This document shows positions 9,416-17,296 of a DNA stretch of 64,000 nucleotides, in pieces. A program made the translations under genes and the position numbers. This DNA is from Labilithrix sp. Lineage in GTDB: Bacteria > Myxococcota_A > Polyangia > Polyangiales > Polyangiaceae. Each line of letters begins with the position of its first letter. Positions within the stretch are counted from its first letter, which is position 1. The notes below the pieces were generated by a model. That model was not told the origin of the DNA and ran no database searches. It was given only the letters and a program-made list of their open reading frames with translations. The stretch lies in the NCBI GenBank assembly GCA_019637175.1, contig JAHBWD010000002.1, forward strand, positions 186,001 to 250,000. Direction: 5' to 3'.

Positions 9416-9431
9416 TGCGAGAAGCGTGCCT
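9416..9431 (-). promoter_or_regulatory. Sigma-54 promoter of alcohol dehydrogenase gene
   Basis: The minus strand reads AGGCAC-GCTTC-TCGCA, 9 of 11 consensus positions with GG and GC intact. Predicted +1 is near 9405, 8 nt before ATG 9397. It lies in the 47-nt gap between the two dehydrogenase genes. Confidence 0.65.
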
Positions 9432-9444
9432 GCCCTCGAGCTCG

Positions 9445-10512
9445 TCAGGGACGAATCGCGATCTTCATGACGCCGTCGCGCTGATGGGCGAAGAGCTCGT
9501 ACGCGGCCTCGATCTGATCGAGCGAGAACGAGTGCGTGACGAGCGCTTCGAAGGGCGCGCGGCGCGCGGCGACGACGTTCATGAGCCGGCGCATCCGCTC
9601 CTTGCCTCCGGGGCACAGCGTCGTGACGATCGTGTGATCGCCGAGGCCCGCGGCCATCGCGTCGAGCGGAACGGCGAGGTGGCCGGAGTAGACGCCCAAG
9701 CTCGAGACGGTGCCGGCGGCGTGCACGCAGCGGAGCGCGTTCTCGAACGTCGATTGCTGTCCCAGCGCTTCGATCGCGACGTCGGCGCCGCCGCCCGTGA
9801 GCCGCTTGATCTCCGCGACGGCGTCTTGCTGGCTGTAGTCGATGACGACGTCGGCGCCCATGCGCTTGGCCATCTCGAGGCGCGCGGGCACCTTGTCGAC
9901 GCCGATCACGAGCGACGCGCCGGACATCTTCGCGCCCGCCGTCGCGCAGAGCCCGATGGGTCCCTGGGCGAAGACGGCGACCGCGTCGCCGAGGCGCACG
10001 TGGCCGCGCTCCGAAGCGGAGAAGCCGGTCGACATGATGTCGGGGCAGAGGATGACCTCTTCGTCGCGCAAGCCGTCGGGGATCTTGGCGAGGTTCGCTT
10101 GCGCGCTCGGCACGAGCACGTACTCGGCCTGACATCCGTTGATCGTGTTCCCGAAGCGCCACCCGCCGAGGGTCTGGAACGTGTCGCTCCCGTGGCTGCA
10201 CTGCGATCCGTAGCCGGAGAGGCACGCGCGGCACTGGCCGCACGGGGTGATCGCGCCGGCGATCACCCGGTCGCCACGGTTGAAGCCGACGACGCCGGGT
10301 CCGAGCTCCTCGATCACGCCGACGGGCTCGTGGCCGACGATGAGCCCCGGCCGCACCGGGTATTCGCCCTTCAGGATGTGCACGTCGGTTCCGCAGATCG
10401 TGGTGAGCGTGACGCGAACGAGCGCTTCGCCCGGTCCCGGCCTCGGCCGCTCGACCTCCCTCAGCTTGATGGTCCCCTTCTTCTCGAAGACCGCGGCGCG
10501 CATCGTGCTCAT
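9445..10512 (-). CDS. Zinc-dependent alcohol dehydrogenase (MDR family), secondary-alcohol type
   Basis: It has 355 residues. Catalytic zinc ligands appear as C40 (TTICGTD), then H61-E62 (GHEPVG); the structural zinc lobe is C91-x2-C94-x2-C97-x7-C105. The cofactor domain carries VAVFAQGPIGLCATAG. The pattern resembles bacterial NAD(P)-linked secondary alcohol/butanediol-type dehydrogenases, though the specificity is not certain. AAGGAG stands before ATG 10512, and the start overlaps the stop of the hemerythrin gene as ATGA, so the two are translationally coupled. The unit runs universal stress gene, hemerythrin, this gene, from a promoter near 11430. Confidence 0.92.
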   Translation of the reverse strand: MSTMRAAVFEKKGTIKLREVERPRPGPGEALVRVTLTTICGTDVHILKGEYPVRPGLIVGHEPVGVIEELGPGVVGFNRGDRVIAGAITPCGQCRACLSGYGSQCSHGSDTFQTLGGWRFGNTINGCQAEYVLVPSAQANLAKIPDGLRDEEVILCPDIMSTGFSASERGHVRLGDAVAVFAQGPIGLCATAGAKMSGASLVIGVDKVPARLEMAKRMGADVVIDYSQQDAVAEIKRLTGGGADVAIEALGQQSTFENALRCVHAAGTVSSLGVYSGHLAVPLDAMAAGLGDHTIVTTLCPGGKERMRRLMNVVAARRAPFEALVTHSFSLDQIEAAYELFAHQRDGVMKIAIRP

Positions 10513-10958
10513 GTTCGGGCTCCTTGCTCTCGGGCCCAGCGATAGAGCCCGGTGTTCTCCCGCCGCGCGTGCTCGCGCAGCGTGTCGAGGAACGCGCGGA
10601 CCATGTCCGCGCGCAGGTAGTGGAGGTCGACGGCGAGATCGAGGTCGACGAGCGCCTTGCGGATCGCTTCGTGCGCGAGGACGAGCGGCGCGGCGTCGAT
10701 CGGCTCTTCGCGGAGATAGCGTGGCAGGAGATCCCGCTCCTCGGCCGCCATGTGCTCGAGCACGCGATCGCGCAGCTCCGACATCCACGCGCTGACGTCC
10801 GCGCGATCGTCGTCTTCGATGACCTCGATGAGCCGCTCCGCGAGCACCTCGAGCACGTCGTGCTCGGATCGCAACGACGCGACGACGTCGAGGTCGAATC
10901 CTCGGTTGGACGCCGCACGGGTGGGACGGAGCGCAGGCGCTTGCTTCGTCGCGTTCAT
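10509..10958 (-). CDS. Hemerythrin HHE-domain protein
   Basis: A 149-residue four-helix protein with the di-iron ligand pattern of the HHE family: H33 (RSEHDVLE), H69 with E73/E74 (EHMAAEERDLL), H96 and H130 with E134 (LREHARREN). Such proteins bind oxygen or NO, or protect iron centres. The family match is strong, but the ligand gas is inferred. GGAGGTGA precedes ATG 10958. It sits 17 nt after a universal stress gene and overlaps the following dehydrogenase gene, so it belongs to that operon. A non-heme oxygen-binding protein in a regulon headed by a putative heme gas sensor supports an oxygen-limitation theme. Confidence 0.9.
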   Translation of the reverse strand: MNATKQAPALRPTRAASNRGFDLDVVASLRSEHDVLEVLAERLIEVIEDDDRADVSAWMSELRDRVLEHMAAEERDLLPRYLREEPIDAAPLVLAHEAIRKALVDLDLAVDLHYLRADMVRAFLDTLREHARRENTGLYRWAREQGART

Positions 10959-10975
10959 GCGTTCACCTCCATGGC

Positions 10976-11407
10976 TCATCGCGGCGTGGGTCGCGCGACG
11001 AGGACGGATCGATCGCAGTGGTTGACCACCTTGCCTGCGGTGGTCCCGAGGATCTTGTCGAAGCCCGAGTAGCCGTGCGATCCGATCACGACGAGGTCGC
11101 AGTCGAGCGCCTTCGCGGCCGTGCAGATCTGATCCCACGGCGTGCCGACGCGCACGCTCTTTCCCTCGAGCAGCTCCGGAGGAACGTCGCGCGCGAGCTC
11201 GTCGAGCTCCTTCTCCGCCTTCTTCGTGAGCGTCTGGAGGATGGGCTCGGCGGCGTGAACGAACATCTCCTCGTCGATCTCGGGCGGCAAGCCGACGGTG
11301 CGAAGCAGATGGAGCTTCGCCGACGCGCGGCGCGCGAGGTCGGCCGCGGTCTGCAAGACGAACGAAGCGCGGGCCGAGGCATCGAGGCAAACGAGGATTC
11401 GCTTCAT
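10976..11407 (-). CDS. Universal stress protein (UspA family)
   Basis: A 143-residue single UspA domain starting MKRILVCLDAS. The nucleotide signature GSHGYSGFDKILGTT has the same shortened spacing as the copy at 7482, and KVVNHCDRSVLV matches its end, indicating duplication. ATG 11407 is chosen over ATG 11422 because the latter lies within the -12 element of a sigma-54-like site; predicted transcription from about 11411 leaves a 4-nt leader. First gene of the universal stress/hemerythrin/dehydrogenase operon. Confidence 0.9.
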   Translation of the reverse strand: MKRILVCLDASARASFVLQTAADLARRASAKLHLLRTVGLPPEIDEEMFVHAAEPILQTLTKKAEKELDELARDVPPELLEGKSVRVGTPWDQICTAAKALDCDLVVIGSHGYSGFDKILGTTAGKVVNHCDRSVLVARPTPR

Positions 11408-11421
11408 GACGAGAGGCGTCA

Positions 11422-11437
11422 TTCATCGCTCGTGCCA
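11422..11437 (-). promoter_or_regulatory. Sigma-54-like promoter of USP-hemerythrin-ADH operon
   Basis: The minus strand reads TGGCAC-GAGCG-ATGAA. The -24 element is perfect, but the -12 element lacks the conserved C, so this is the weakest of the ten sites. Its placement relative to ATG 11407 agrees with the others. Confidence 0.5.
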
Positions 11438-11478
11438 TCGGCAAATCGGCGCCACGGCGAAGGGCTCGTCCGTCGTAG

Positions 11479-11495
11479 GGCGCAGCGCTTGCGCC
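11479..11495. promoter_or_regulatory. Putative NtrC-type activator site, 17-bp inverted repeat
   Basis: GGCGCA-gcgct-TGCGCC has perfect arms identical to the sites at 4241 and 7367. It lies 41 nt behind the universal stress promoter and 111 nt before the lipoprotein promoter. The rest of the 11408-11645 gap holds no gene that I can support. Confidence 0.65.
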
Positions 11496-11606
11496 GCGAC
11501 GCAGCTCTCGCGTCCTCGCGCTCGAGCGTGCACACCAAGTGCATCGCCGCGCGCGAGAGCTCGCGACGTCGCCTGGATTTCCAAGAGAATTCGCGGCGTG
11601 CGACGC

Positions 11607-11622
11607 TGGCGCGAGCGTTGCT
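11607..11622 (+). promoter_or_regulatory. Sigma-54 promoter of lipoprotein gene
   Basis: TGGCGC-GAGCG-TTGCT matches 10 of 11 consensus positions. Predicted +1 is near 11633, just before the GGAGG ribosome site and 13 nt before ATG 11646. Confidence 0.75.
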
Positions 11623-11645
11623 GTACGCTCGGCCCCGGAGGAACG

Positions 11646-12992
11646 ATGCGCCCAACGTCGACGGCTCTGATGGTGATGCTCGGTGCGTGCGCGGTGGCTT
11701 GTGGCGGCAAGGCGCCGGAGGCGAAAGAGCCCAGCGCACCGCAGAGCGGCGCGAACGACAAAGCGCCCGCCGACGGCGTCGTGCGTCCGATCACGCAAGG
11801 TCAGCTTCAGGTGGCGCACTTCGCGAGCGGCGACGGGACCATCGGCCTCGTGCTCGATCGCACGGGCAAGACGCCCAAGGTGCAGATCGACGGAGAGAAG
11901 GAGATCACCGAGCTCACGATGGTGGAAGACGTGTTCGCCGGCCAGCGCCGCGGCTTCTACTTGAAGTCGCCCGACGGCAAGAACGTGCTCTATCTGTCGA
12001 CGGGCGGCTCGCTCAAGATCTTCCGCGGCCGTGACTCGTTCGCGCTGAGCAGCGACGCGCCCGCGAAGCCGCTACCCGCCGCGACGGTGACCGGCCAGTG
12101 GGTCGCCGCGAAGAGCGAGTGGGACAAGCACGTCGAGGCGCTCACGCCGCTCTCGTTCCTCGCCAAGAGCTCGCAGTTCACCTCCGAAGACTCGGGCAAC
12201 CTGGCGAAGGTCTCCGAGGCGATCGCCGTGGTCACGCCCGATCTGCTCGTGCGCGTGACCGAGCGCGGCGCGAAGGACGCGCGCTGGAACCCCGCCTCGC
12301 CGTACGTCGGCAACACCGAGCACGCGGCCGGATCGTTCGGCCTCAACCCGTCGAACAACGCGTGGGCCGACGCGAAGGCGAAGGGCGGCCTCGCGAAGTG
12401 GGGCGGCGAGCTCGATCACGACGGCGTCCAGTTCAACCGGCCGACGCGCTCGCGCATGTTCGCGCTCAAGGGCTGGGCGCCGCCGCTCGCGGTGGGCACG
12501 CCGGGCTTCATCTGGGAAATGCGCGGCGGCACCGTGGTGTTCGTCACGCTCGACGGCGGGCGCTACCAGATCAGCGTCGGGAACGATCCCTCGCCCGTCC
12601 TCGAGAAGGGCGCGGGCCCGCAGTCGGGCTGGCCGGCGCCGCTCCAGCACGCGCTCGTCGACATGGGCACGGTTCGCATGTTCGCCAAGGGCAAGGCGAT
12701 CCCGGAGAACGTCGCGAAGGAGATCGACACCCTCGACGACGCCTACTTCGATTGCTTCAACAAGGTGTGGAAGTCGGCCAAAGAGGAGCGCGACAAGATC
12801 GAGGCCTCGGCGCTCTCGGCGAACGAAAAGTGGGGCAAGCTCTCGGGCGTCGAGAAGAGCGCCGAGCTCAAGGCGCCGAAGCAGTGCGCGCCCGATCTCA
12901 AAAAGCTCGAGACGCGCCTGATCTCGTTCATCGAGGCCCGCAACGTCGAGCGCACGGCGATCTACGACAAGGCCAAGTCTCGCTTCAAGTGA
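11646..12992 (+). CDS. Predicted lipoprotein of unknown function
   Basis: A 448-residue protein with a short lipoprotein signal ending AVAC-GG (cysteine near residue 19), followed by a low-complexity linker and a large soluble domain I do not recognise. The C-terminal 100 residues are Lys/Glu rich and helical, with two cysteines (FDCFNK, KQCAPD). GGAGG precedes ATG 11646. It is divergent from the universal stress/hemerythrin operon and has a strong sigma-54 site and the shared inverted repeat upstream, so it appears to be the cell-envelope member of the same regulon. No enzymatic motif was seen. Confidence 0.8.
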   Translation: MRPTSTALMVMLGACAVACGGKAPEAKEPSAPQSGANDKAPADGVVRPITQGQLQVAHFASGDGTIGLVLDRTGKTPKVQIDGEKEITELTMVEDVFAGQRRGFYLKSPDGKNVLYLSTGGSLKIFRGRDSFALSSDAPAKPLPAATVTGQWVAAKSEWDKHVEALTPLSFLAKSSQFTSEDSGNLAKVSEAIAVVTPDLLVRVTERGAKDARWNPASPYVGNTEHAAGSFGLNPSNNAWADAKAKGGLAKWGGELDHDGVQFNRPTRSRMFALKGWAPPLAVGTPGFIWEMRGGTVVFVTLDGGRYQISVGNDPSPVLEKGAGPQSGWPAPLQHALVDMGTVRMFAKGKAIPENVAKEIDTLDDAYFDCFNKVWKSAKEERDKIEASALSANEKWGKLSGVEKSAELKAPKQCAPDLKKLETRLISFIEARNVERTAIYDKAKSRFK

Positions 12993-13069
12993 GGCACGCT
13001 CACGATCGCACTTGCGCCAGCGCGCCAGCGCAGGCGCGGCGCGGGCCGAGCGGCGTGCTACGTTCGAGG

Positions 13070-13828
13070 ATGCACCTCCGCCGTTTTCGAGGCATCGTTG
13101 GTGCGCTGGCGCTCCTCGGCGCGGCTCCCGAGGTGCGCGCGGCGCCCGTGGAGCGCGTCGTCGCGATCGTGGGAGAGGAGCCGATCCTCCTCTCCGAGCT
13201 TCGTCAGCAAGCTTCGGATCCGGTCTTGGAAGGCATGACGCTTCGCCAGGTGCTCGAGCGCATGGTCGACGAGCGGCTCGAAGCTCGCGCGGCGTCGCGA
13301 GAGCTCCGCGTGGTCGTCACCGACGCGGACGCGCGACGCGTGTATGCGCGGTGGTCGGCCGAGTCGGTCCGGTCGCTCGTCCGGATCCGAACGATCGCCT
13401 TCCACGTGCCCCACGCCGCTTCACCGGCCGCGCGCATGGCCGTCAGCCAGCTCGCCGAAAACGTGGCTGAGCAAGCGAAGAGTGGCGTCGACTTCTGTGC
13501 GCTCGTCGCCCACTACAACCCGAACGCGCCGCTGAGCCATAGCTGCGGATCCGTCGGAGCCATGCACAAGGCGATGGTGAGTCCCGAGCTCGCCGAGGTC
13601 GTCGAGACGCTCGCGCCCGGCGAGACGGCGCCGCTGCTCTCGATGCGCAGCCACGCGGGAGAGGTGCTCCTCGTCGTGCAACGTTCGCCGCTCGCGATAG
13701 AGGCGACGCCTTACGCGCTCGTCGTGCCGAAGATGCTGGATCTCGCGCGAGCGGAGGCGACGGAGCGAGCACGCGCCGCGCGGATGCGCGAGCTGCGGCG
13801 AAGCGTCGGCGTGGAGATCCGTCTCTGA
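13070..13828 (+). CDS. SurA-like periplasmic peptidyl-prolyl isomerase/chaperone
   Basis: It has 252 residues with a signal peptide cut near VRAAP. The SurA-type N-terminal segment VERVVAIVGEEPILLSEL is clear, followed by a short helical chaperone region and a divergent parvulin-like domain (about residues 105-205) that includes a GSVGAMHKAM stretch. The protein is about half the length of E. coli SurA, having one parvulin domain rather than two. It would help fold outer membrane proteins in the periplasm. It starts 77 nt after the lipoprotein gene and may share its transcript, though no terminator was assessed in the gap. Confidence 0.82.
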   Translation: MHLRRFRGIVGALALLGAAPEVRAAPVERVVAIVGEEPILLSELRQQASDPVLEGMTLRQVLERMVDERLEARAASRELRVVVTDADARRVYARWSAESVRSLVRIRTIAFHVPHAASPAARMAVSQLAENVAEQAKSGVDFCALVAHYNPNAPLSHSCGSVGAMHKAMVSPELAEVVETLAPGETAPLLSMRSHAGEVLLVVQRSPLAIEATPYALVVPKMLDLARAEATERARAARMRELRRSVGVEIRL

Positions 13829-13832
13829 CCGC

Positions 13833-14312
13833 TCACGCCAGGTACTCGTCGGCGCTCACCCACGACATGCGGCCGAAGCCGCCGACGAAGCGGGCGGCGA
13901 TCGGCTCGAGGCGGTAGAACGCGAAGTCGGGGAAGTCGACGTAGGTCGCGTCGGCGTGCGCGGCGAGGAAGGTCGCGCGGGCGCCGGCGCGCTCGCGCTC
14001 GGGCACGAGGCGGCAGGGACCGAGCAGGGTCACGCGGCCTCCCGAGAGGAGCGGCGCGCCGGCGACGAGCTCCTCGGCGAAGAGCAGCGACGCGTCGCTT
14101 CGCTCGGCGAGGTTCTGCGTGTGCTCGGCGAGGCGCGAGAGCAAGAGGAGCGGACGCCCCGCGGCGTCGCTCGCGACCGCGACGAGCGAGCCGTACGGAT
14201 ACCCCGCAGGATCGCGCGCGACGGTCGAGAGCGTCGCCGCGCGGGCGCGGGTCACGATCGCGCGACTTCGCTCGGCGTCGGTCATCGCGTCAGGCGGCGT
14301 CACGCGCTTCAC
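13833..14312 (-). CDS. Pyridoxamine 5'-phosphate oxidase-like FMN-binding split-barrel protein (HugZ type)
   Basis: A 159-residue protein with the flavin-reductase split-barrel pattern: ATLSTVARDPAGYPYGSLV, then LLLSRLAEHTQNLAERSDASLL, and the terminal GGFGRMSWVSADEYL typical of the HugZ/heme-utilisation subgroup. It may bind FMN or heme; no substrate can be assigned. The start is GTG 14312, which overlaps the stop of the upstream gene as GTGA (a coupled start); ATG 14285 is an alternative. It forms a two-gene unit with the DUF1579 gene and is convergent with the SurA-like gene 4 nt away. Confidence 0.85.
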   Translation of the reverse strand: MKRVTPPDAMTDAERSRAIVTRARAATLSTVARDPAGYPYGSLVAVASDAAGRPLLLLSRLAEHTQNLAERSDASLLFAEELVAGAPLLSGGRVTLLGPCRLVPERERAGARATFLAAHADATYVDFPDFAFYRLEPIAARFVGGFGRMSWVSADEYLA

Positions 14313-14794
14313 GCGCGTCGCGTGAGCTTCGTCGTGACGGCGGGGAACTCTTCACCCGACGGCGCGATGTTGAACGCTTCGATGACGAGCTCGCCGCTCG
14401 ACGGCTGATGGATGACCGTGCGCCATCCCCAGCGCTGCGGACCGGCGGCGTAGCTTCCGAGCACGCTCACCGCGCCGTCGTCGCGCGGCGCGCCGGTCGA
14501 GAGCATGATCGACGTGCCGGTGTGGAAGCTGTCGATCCACGTCATCTCGTGCGCCTTGGCGTCGTTGTGGAAGCCGACGGTCATCTCTCCGGCGTGCGGT
14601 TTCTCCATGACGGTGCTCGCGTACGCGATGCGGATCCATCGGCCGCCGAGGAGCGTTTCGACGGACGCGTCGACGCGCGACTCCGAAGGCGGCGCGCTCG
14701 GATCGAGCCACGTGAGCGTGGTGCCTGCCCACGTGCCCGCGAGGGCGGTGAGCTTCTGGTGAGGCGGCTTCGGCTCGAAAGGCGTCGTCGTCAT
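14309..14794 (-). CDS. DUF1579 family protein
   Basis: A 161-residue soluble protein. The early ALAGTWAGTT motif, the LGGRWI stretch and the alternating beta pattern that follows fit DUF1579, a lipocalin-like barrel family of unknown function. There is no signal peptide. It is coupled to the FMN-type gene downstream by a GTGA overlap. It is divergent from the putative cysteine peptidase gene at 14947, with a gap of about 150 nt in which I saw no clear promoter. Confidence 0.72.
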   Translation of the reverse strand: MTTTPFEPKPPHQKLTALAGTWAGTTLTWLDPSAPPSESRVDASVETLLGGRWIRIAYASTVMEKPHAGEMTVGFHNDAKAHEMTWIDSFHTGTSIMLSTGAPRDDGAVSVLGSYAAGPQRWGWRTVIHQPSSGELVIEAFNIAPSGEEFPAVTTKLTRRA

Positions 14795-14946
14795 GGACGC
14801 CGGCTTACCTCGCGCGCCGATCGTACGCCAGACGACCGGGGTCCCGACGATCCGCCCAGACGTCCCGAAGCCTCGCGCCGACGCCGCTAAACGCGCGTGA
14901 TGTCGTGTGTAGGATATGGGCACACATGTTGCTCGCTCCAACGCCC

Positions 14947-16230
14947 ATGCGTCTCTCGATCGTCGGTCTCGTGGGGGTGATGGGCATCTTCGGCGTCTTC
15001 GGCGCCGGCTGCAGCAGCGAAGACGTGGAGGCGCCCGGGGAGACCGACGACGGCTCCGCGATCACGAGCACCGACGGCACGCCGCTCGAGTTCCGCTTCG
15101 ACGCCGAGGTCGTCGCCTCGCGCGACACGACGCCGAAGAACGCGGCCATCGCCCAGCTCGAGTACCTCCAAGGCGTGCTCACGACCGGCGCGCGCGCGAA
15201 CGCGCAGTTTCGCTTCGTCGACGTGACGAACGTGCGCGAGCGCAGCGAAGGCGCGAAGAAGCGCATCAACTACTCGGCGTCCGTCGCCGTCATCTACCCC
15301 GCGGGCGCGCGCGTCCCCAGCACGTACAAGCTCGCCGCGCCCCTCGACGTGACCGCGCTCGGCGCGTTCAACGAGAAGTACGACGGGCCGTGCGGCCGCA
15401 ACGAGTACGGCCGCGAGACGTTCTGGCACGACTTCAACCCCGCGGCGCCCGGCTGCACGCTCGACGCGGACGTCCACCAGATGGAGGCGCGCGTTCGCCC
15501 GCATCCGCTCGGCACGACCGACAAGTACCCCGAGTACGACAAGATCTGGGCGGACGACTCGCTCGACATCGTCGCCGTCTACGGCGCGATCTCCGACACG
15601 ACCGACAACGACGCCGGCGCGCGCGATCGCGAGGCGTTCCTCTCGAAGGTGGAGCGCGCGCTCACCGACGCGACGCGCACCGAAGAGCCGCGTCAGCCCG
15701 GGATCCTGAAGCACAGCGTCGTCACCGGCAAGACGCGCGTGGCCGGACAGCAGAGGAGCGTCCGCCTCGTCGCCTACTTCATCAGCGAGGCCGCGAGCGC
15801 GGGCCGCGCCTTCATGTCGAGCTACGCCGCGGAGACCGCGAAGGCCGACTTCATCCTCTACAGCGGCCACTCCGGTCTCGGGAAGAACATCCGCGCGCTC
15901 GCCGACGCGACCACGCCGACGCGCGGCAAGTACCAGATCGCCTTCTTCAACGGCTGCCAGACGTTCGGCTACCTCGGCTCGCAGATGCACGAGGCGCGGA
16001 GCGAACTCAACGGCCGCGCGTCGGATCCGAACGGCACGAAGTTCCTCGACGTCATCGTGACGGCGCTGCCGGCGTACGCCGAGCGCCTGCCGACCGAGCA
16101 GATCATGTTCGACGCGATGCTCGAGCAGACGAAGGGCTACGGCGATCTGCTCCGCCGCTTCAGCGGCCAGCAGTGGACGACGCACCTCACGACGGTCTTC
16201 GGCGAAGACGACAACACCTTCCGTCCCTGA
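14947..16230 (+). CDS. Lipoprotein with possible clan-CD (caspase/gingipain-like) His-Cys dyad
   Basis: It has 427 residues. The lipoprotein signal ends FGAGC-SS (cysteine about residue 22), followed by an acidic linker. I recognise no named family, but near the C-terminus a hydrophobic strand ends in FILYSGHSG (His308) and another in IAFFNGCQT (Cys337). A strand-His-Gly, strand-Cys arrangement 25-50 residues apart is the catalytic layout of caspase-fold peptidases; that assignment is inference. An NEKYDGPCGRNEYG segment earlier may form a disulfide with the PGC cysteine. ATG 14947 gives a clean signal; ATG 14926 is also in frame. It is the only gene on its strand here, between a DUF1579 gene and a metallohydrolase. 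Confidence 0.7.
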   Translation: MRLSIVGLVGVMGIFGVFGAGCSSEDVEAPGETDDGSAITSTDGTPLEFRFDAEVVASRDTTPKNAAIAQLEYLQGVLTTGARANAQFRFVDVTNVRERSEGAKKRINYSASVAVIYPAGARVPSTYKLAAPLDVTALGAFNEKYDGPCGRNEYGRETFWHDFNPAAPGCTLDADVHQMEARVRPHPLGTTDKYPEYDKIWADDSLDIVAVYGAISDTTDNDAGARDREAFLSKVERALTDATRTEEPRQPGILKHSVVTGKTRVAGQQRSVRLVAYFISEAASAGRAFMSSYAAETAKADFILYSGHSGLGKNIRALADATTPTRGKYQIAFFNGCQTFGYLGSQMHEARSELNGRASDPNGTKFLDVIVTALPAYAERLPTEQIMFDAMLEQTKGYGDLLRRFSGQQWTTHLTTVFGEDDNTFRP

Positions 16231-16238
16231 GCGCGGCT

Positions 16239-17231
16239 TCAGCTCGGGCCTGATCGCGTGAGCGACTGATGCCCGAGCCTCACGTCGATCGTCGGGTGCT
16301 TCGCCGCGAAGGTACGTAGGCGCGCGAGGCTCGCGGCGCTCGCCGCCTTGTCGTGCGAGAACGAGCCCGGCTCGACGCCGTGCTCCCAACCCCACGCGGT
16401 GTGACACGCGTCGCCGGTCAGCAGCACGGGCCCCGACGGCGTGCGCGCGACGAACGCGGTGCTGCCGGGCGTGTGCCCCGGCACGTGGAGCGCCCAGAAC
16501 GAGCCGTCGCCGAAGACGTCGAGCACGCCCTCGAACGCGCCGTCGGGATCGCGTTCGAAGCCGAGCACCGAGAGCGGCGGCTTGTTCTCGAGCGCGCGGT
16601 CGACGATCGACGCGACGAAGAGGTTCTCCACGCTGCGCGCGGTCGACTCGCCGGGGCCGACGAACACGGGCGTCCCCGCGGGCACGTCGCGCATGCCCGC
16701 GATGTGGTCCATGTGGAGGTGCGTCACGAAGACCCCCGCGATCGGCGCGCCGCTCTGCTCCACCCACGTCTTCGTGTCCGTCCGCCGCTTCATCGTGTCG
16801 GCGCGCGCGACGCGCGCCGCGATCCCACGGATGACGGCCTCGTCGGGCTGCTCGAAGAGCGCGCGCTCGACGCCCGTGTCGACGAGGAAGGTCCCGCGGA
16901 TCGGGTGCCTGACCACGTGGAACGCGACGTGGATGGGCTCGTCGCCGTCGGTGAGCTTCGCCGCCTTGGCCTCGGGATGATCGAGGTTGAGGAGCCCCGA
17001 GCGGGGGACCGCCCAGTCCGCGCCGATCACGGTCTCCACGGTGAGGGGGCCGGGCTCATCGACCACGGCGTCGAGCGAGGCGCTCCGCGAAGGCGCGCCG
17101 AGATCCGCGGGGACGCTCGGGTGCGACGTCGCCGCGCAGCCCACCGCGGAGACCGCGCCCACGGTGAGGGTCGTGCCTGCCAGAGCGGCGAGCGCCGCCC
17201 GCCGGAACATCGTCTTCGCGTGTGTCTGCAT
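16239..17231 (-). CDS. Metallo-beta-lactamase-fold hydrolase, lipoprotein
   Basis: A 330-residue protein with a lipoprotein signal ending AVGC-AA, then the MBL fold with zinc motif THLHMDH, downstream His in PGHTPGS, Asp in TGDACHT and a late GHQ. The layout is like AHL-lactonase/glyoxalase II relatives that act on small esters or lactones; the substrate is not known. ATG 17231 has TTGAGGG directly before it. It is divergent from a LysR regulator across 65 AT-richer nucleotides that hold a 25-bp palindrome, so LysR control is very likely. Confidence 0.88.
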   Translation of the reverse strand: MQTHAKTMFRRAALAALAGTTLTVGAVSAVGCAATSHPSVPADLGAPSRSASLDAVVDEPGPLTVETVIGADWAVPRSGLLNLDHPEAKAAKLTDGDEPIHVAFHVVRHPIRGTFLVDTGVERALFEQPDEAVIRGIAARVARADTMKRRTDTKTWVEQSGAPIAGVFVTHLHMDHIAGMRDVPAGTPVFVGPGESTARSVENLFVASIVDRALENKPPLSVLGFERDPDGAFEGVLDVFGDGSFWALHVPGHTPGSTAFVARTPSGPVLLTGDACHTAWGWEHGVEPGSFSHDKAASAASLARLRTFAAKHPTIDVRLGHQSLTRSGPS

Positions 17232-17258
17232 GCCCTCAAGATGAGGCATGCCTGTGCA

Positions 17259-17283
17259 CATGAAAACTGACTCATTTTGCATG
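17259..17283. promoter_or_regulatory. Imperfect 25-bp palindrome, probable LysR operator
   Basis: The stretch from CATGAAAA to TTTTGCATG is an inverted repeat in which 20 of 25 positions match their reverse complement, centred on 17271. It lies in the unusually AT-rich gap between the divergent metallohydrolase and LysR genes and contains the T-N11-A type spacing typical of LysR boxes. It probably controls both genes. Confidence 0.65.
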
Positions 17284-17296
17284 ATACCATACGCCC

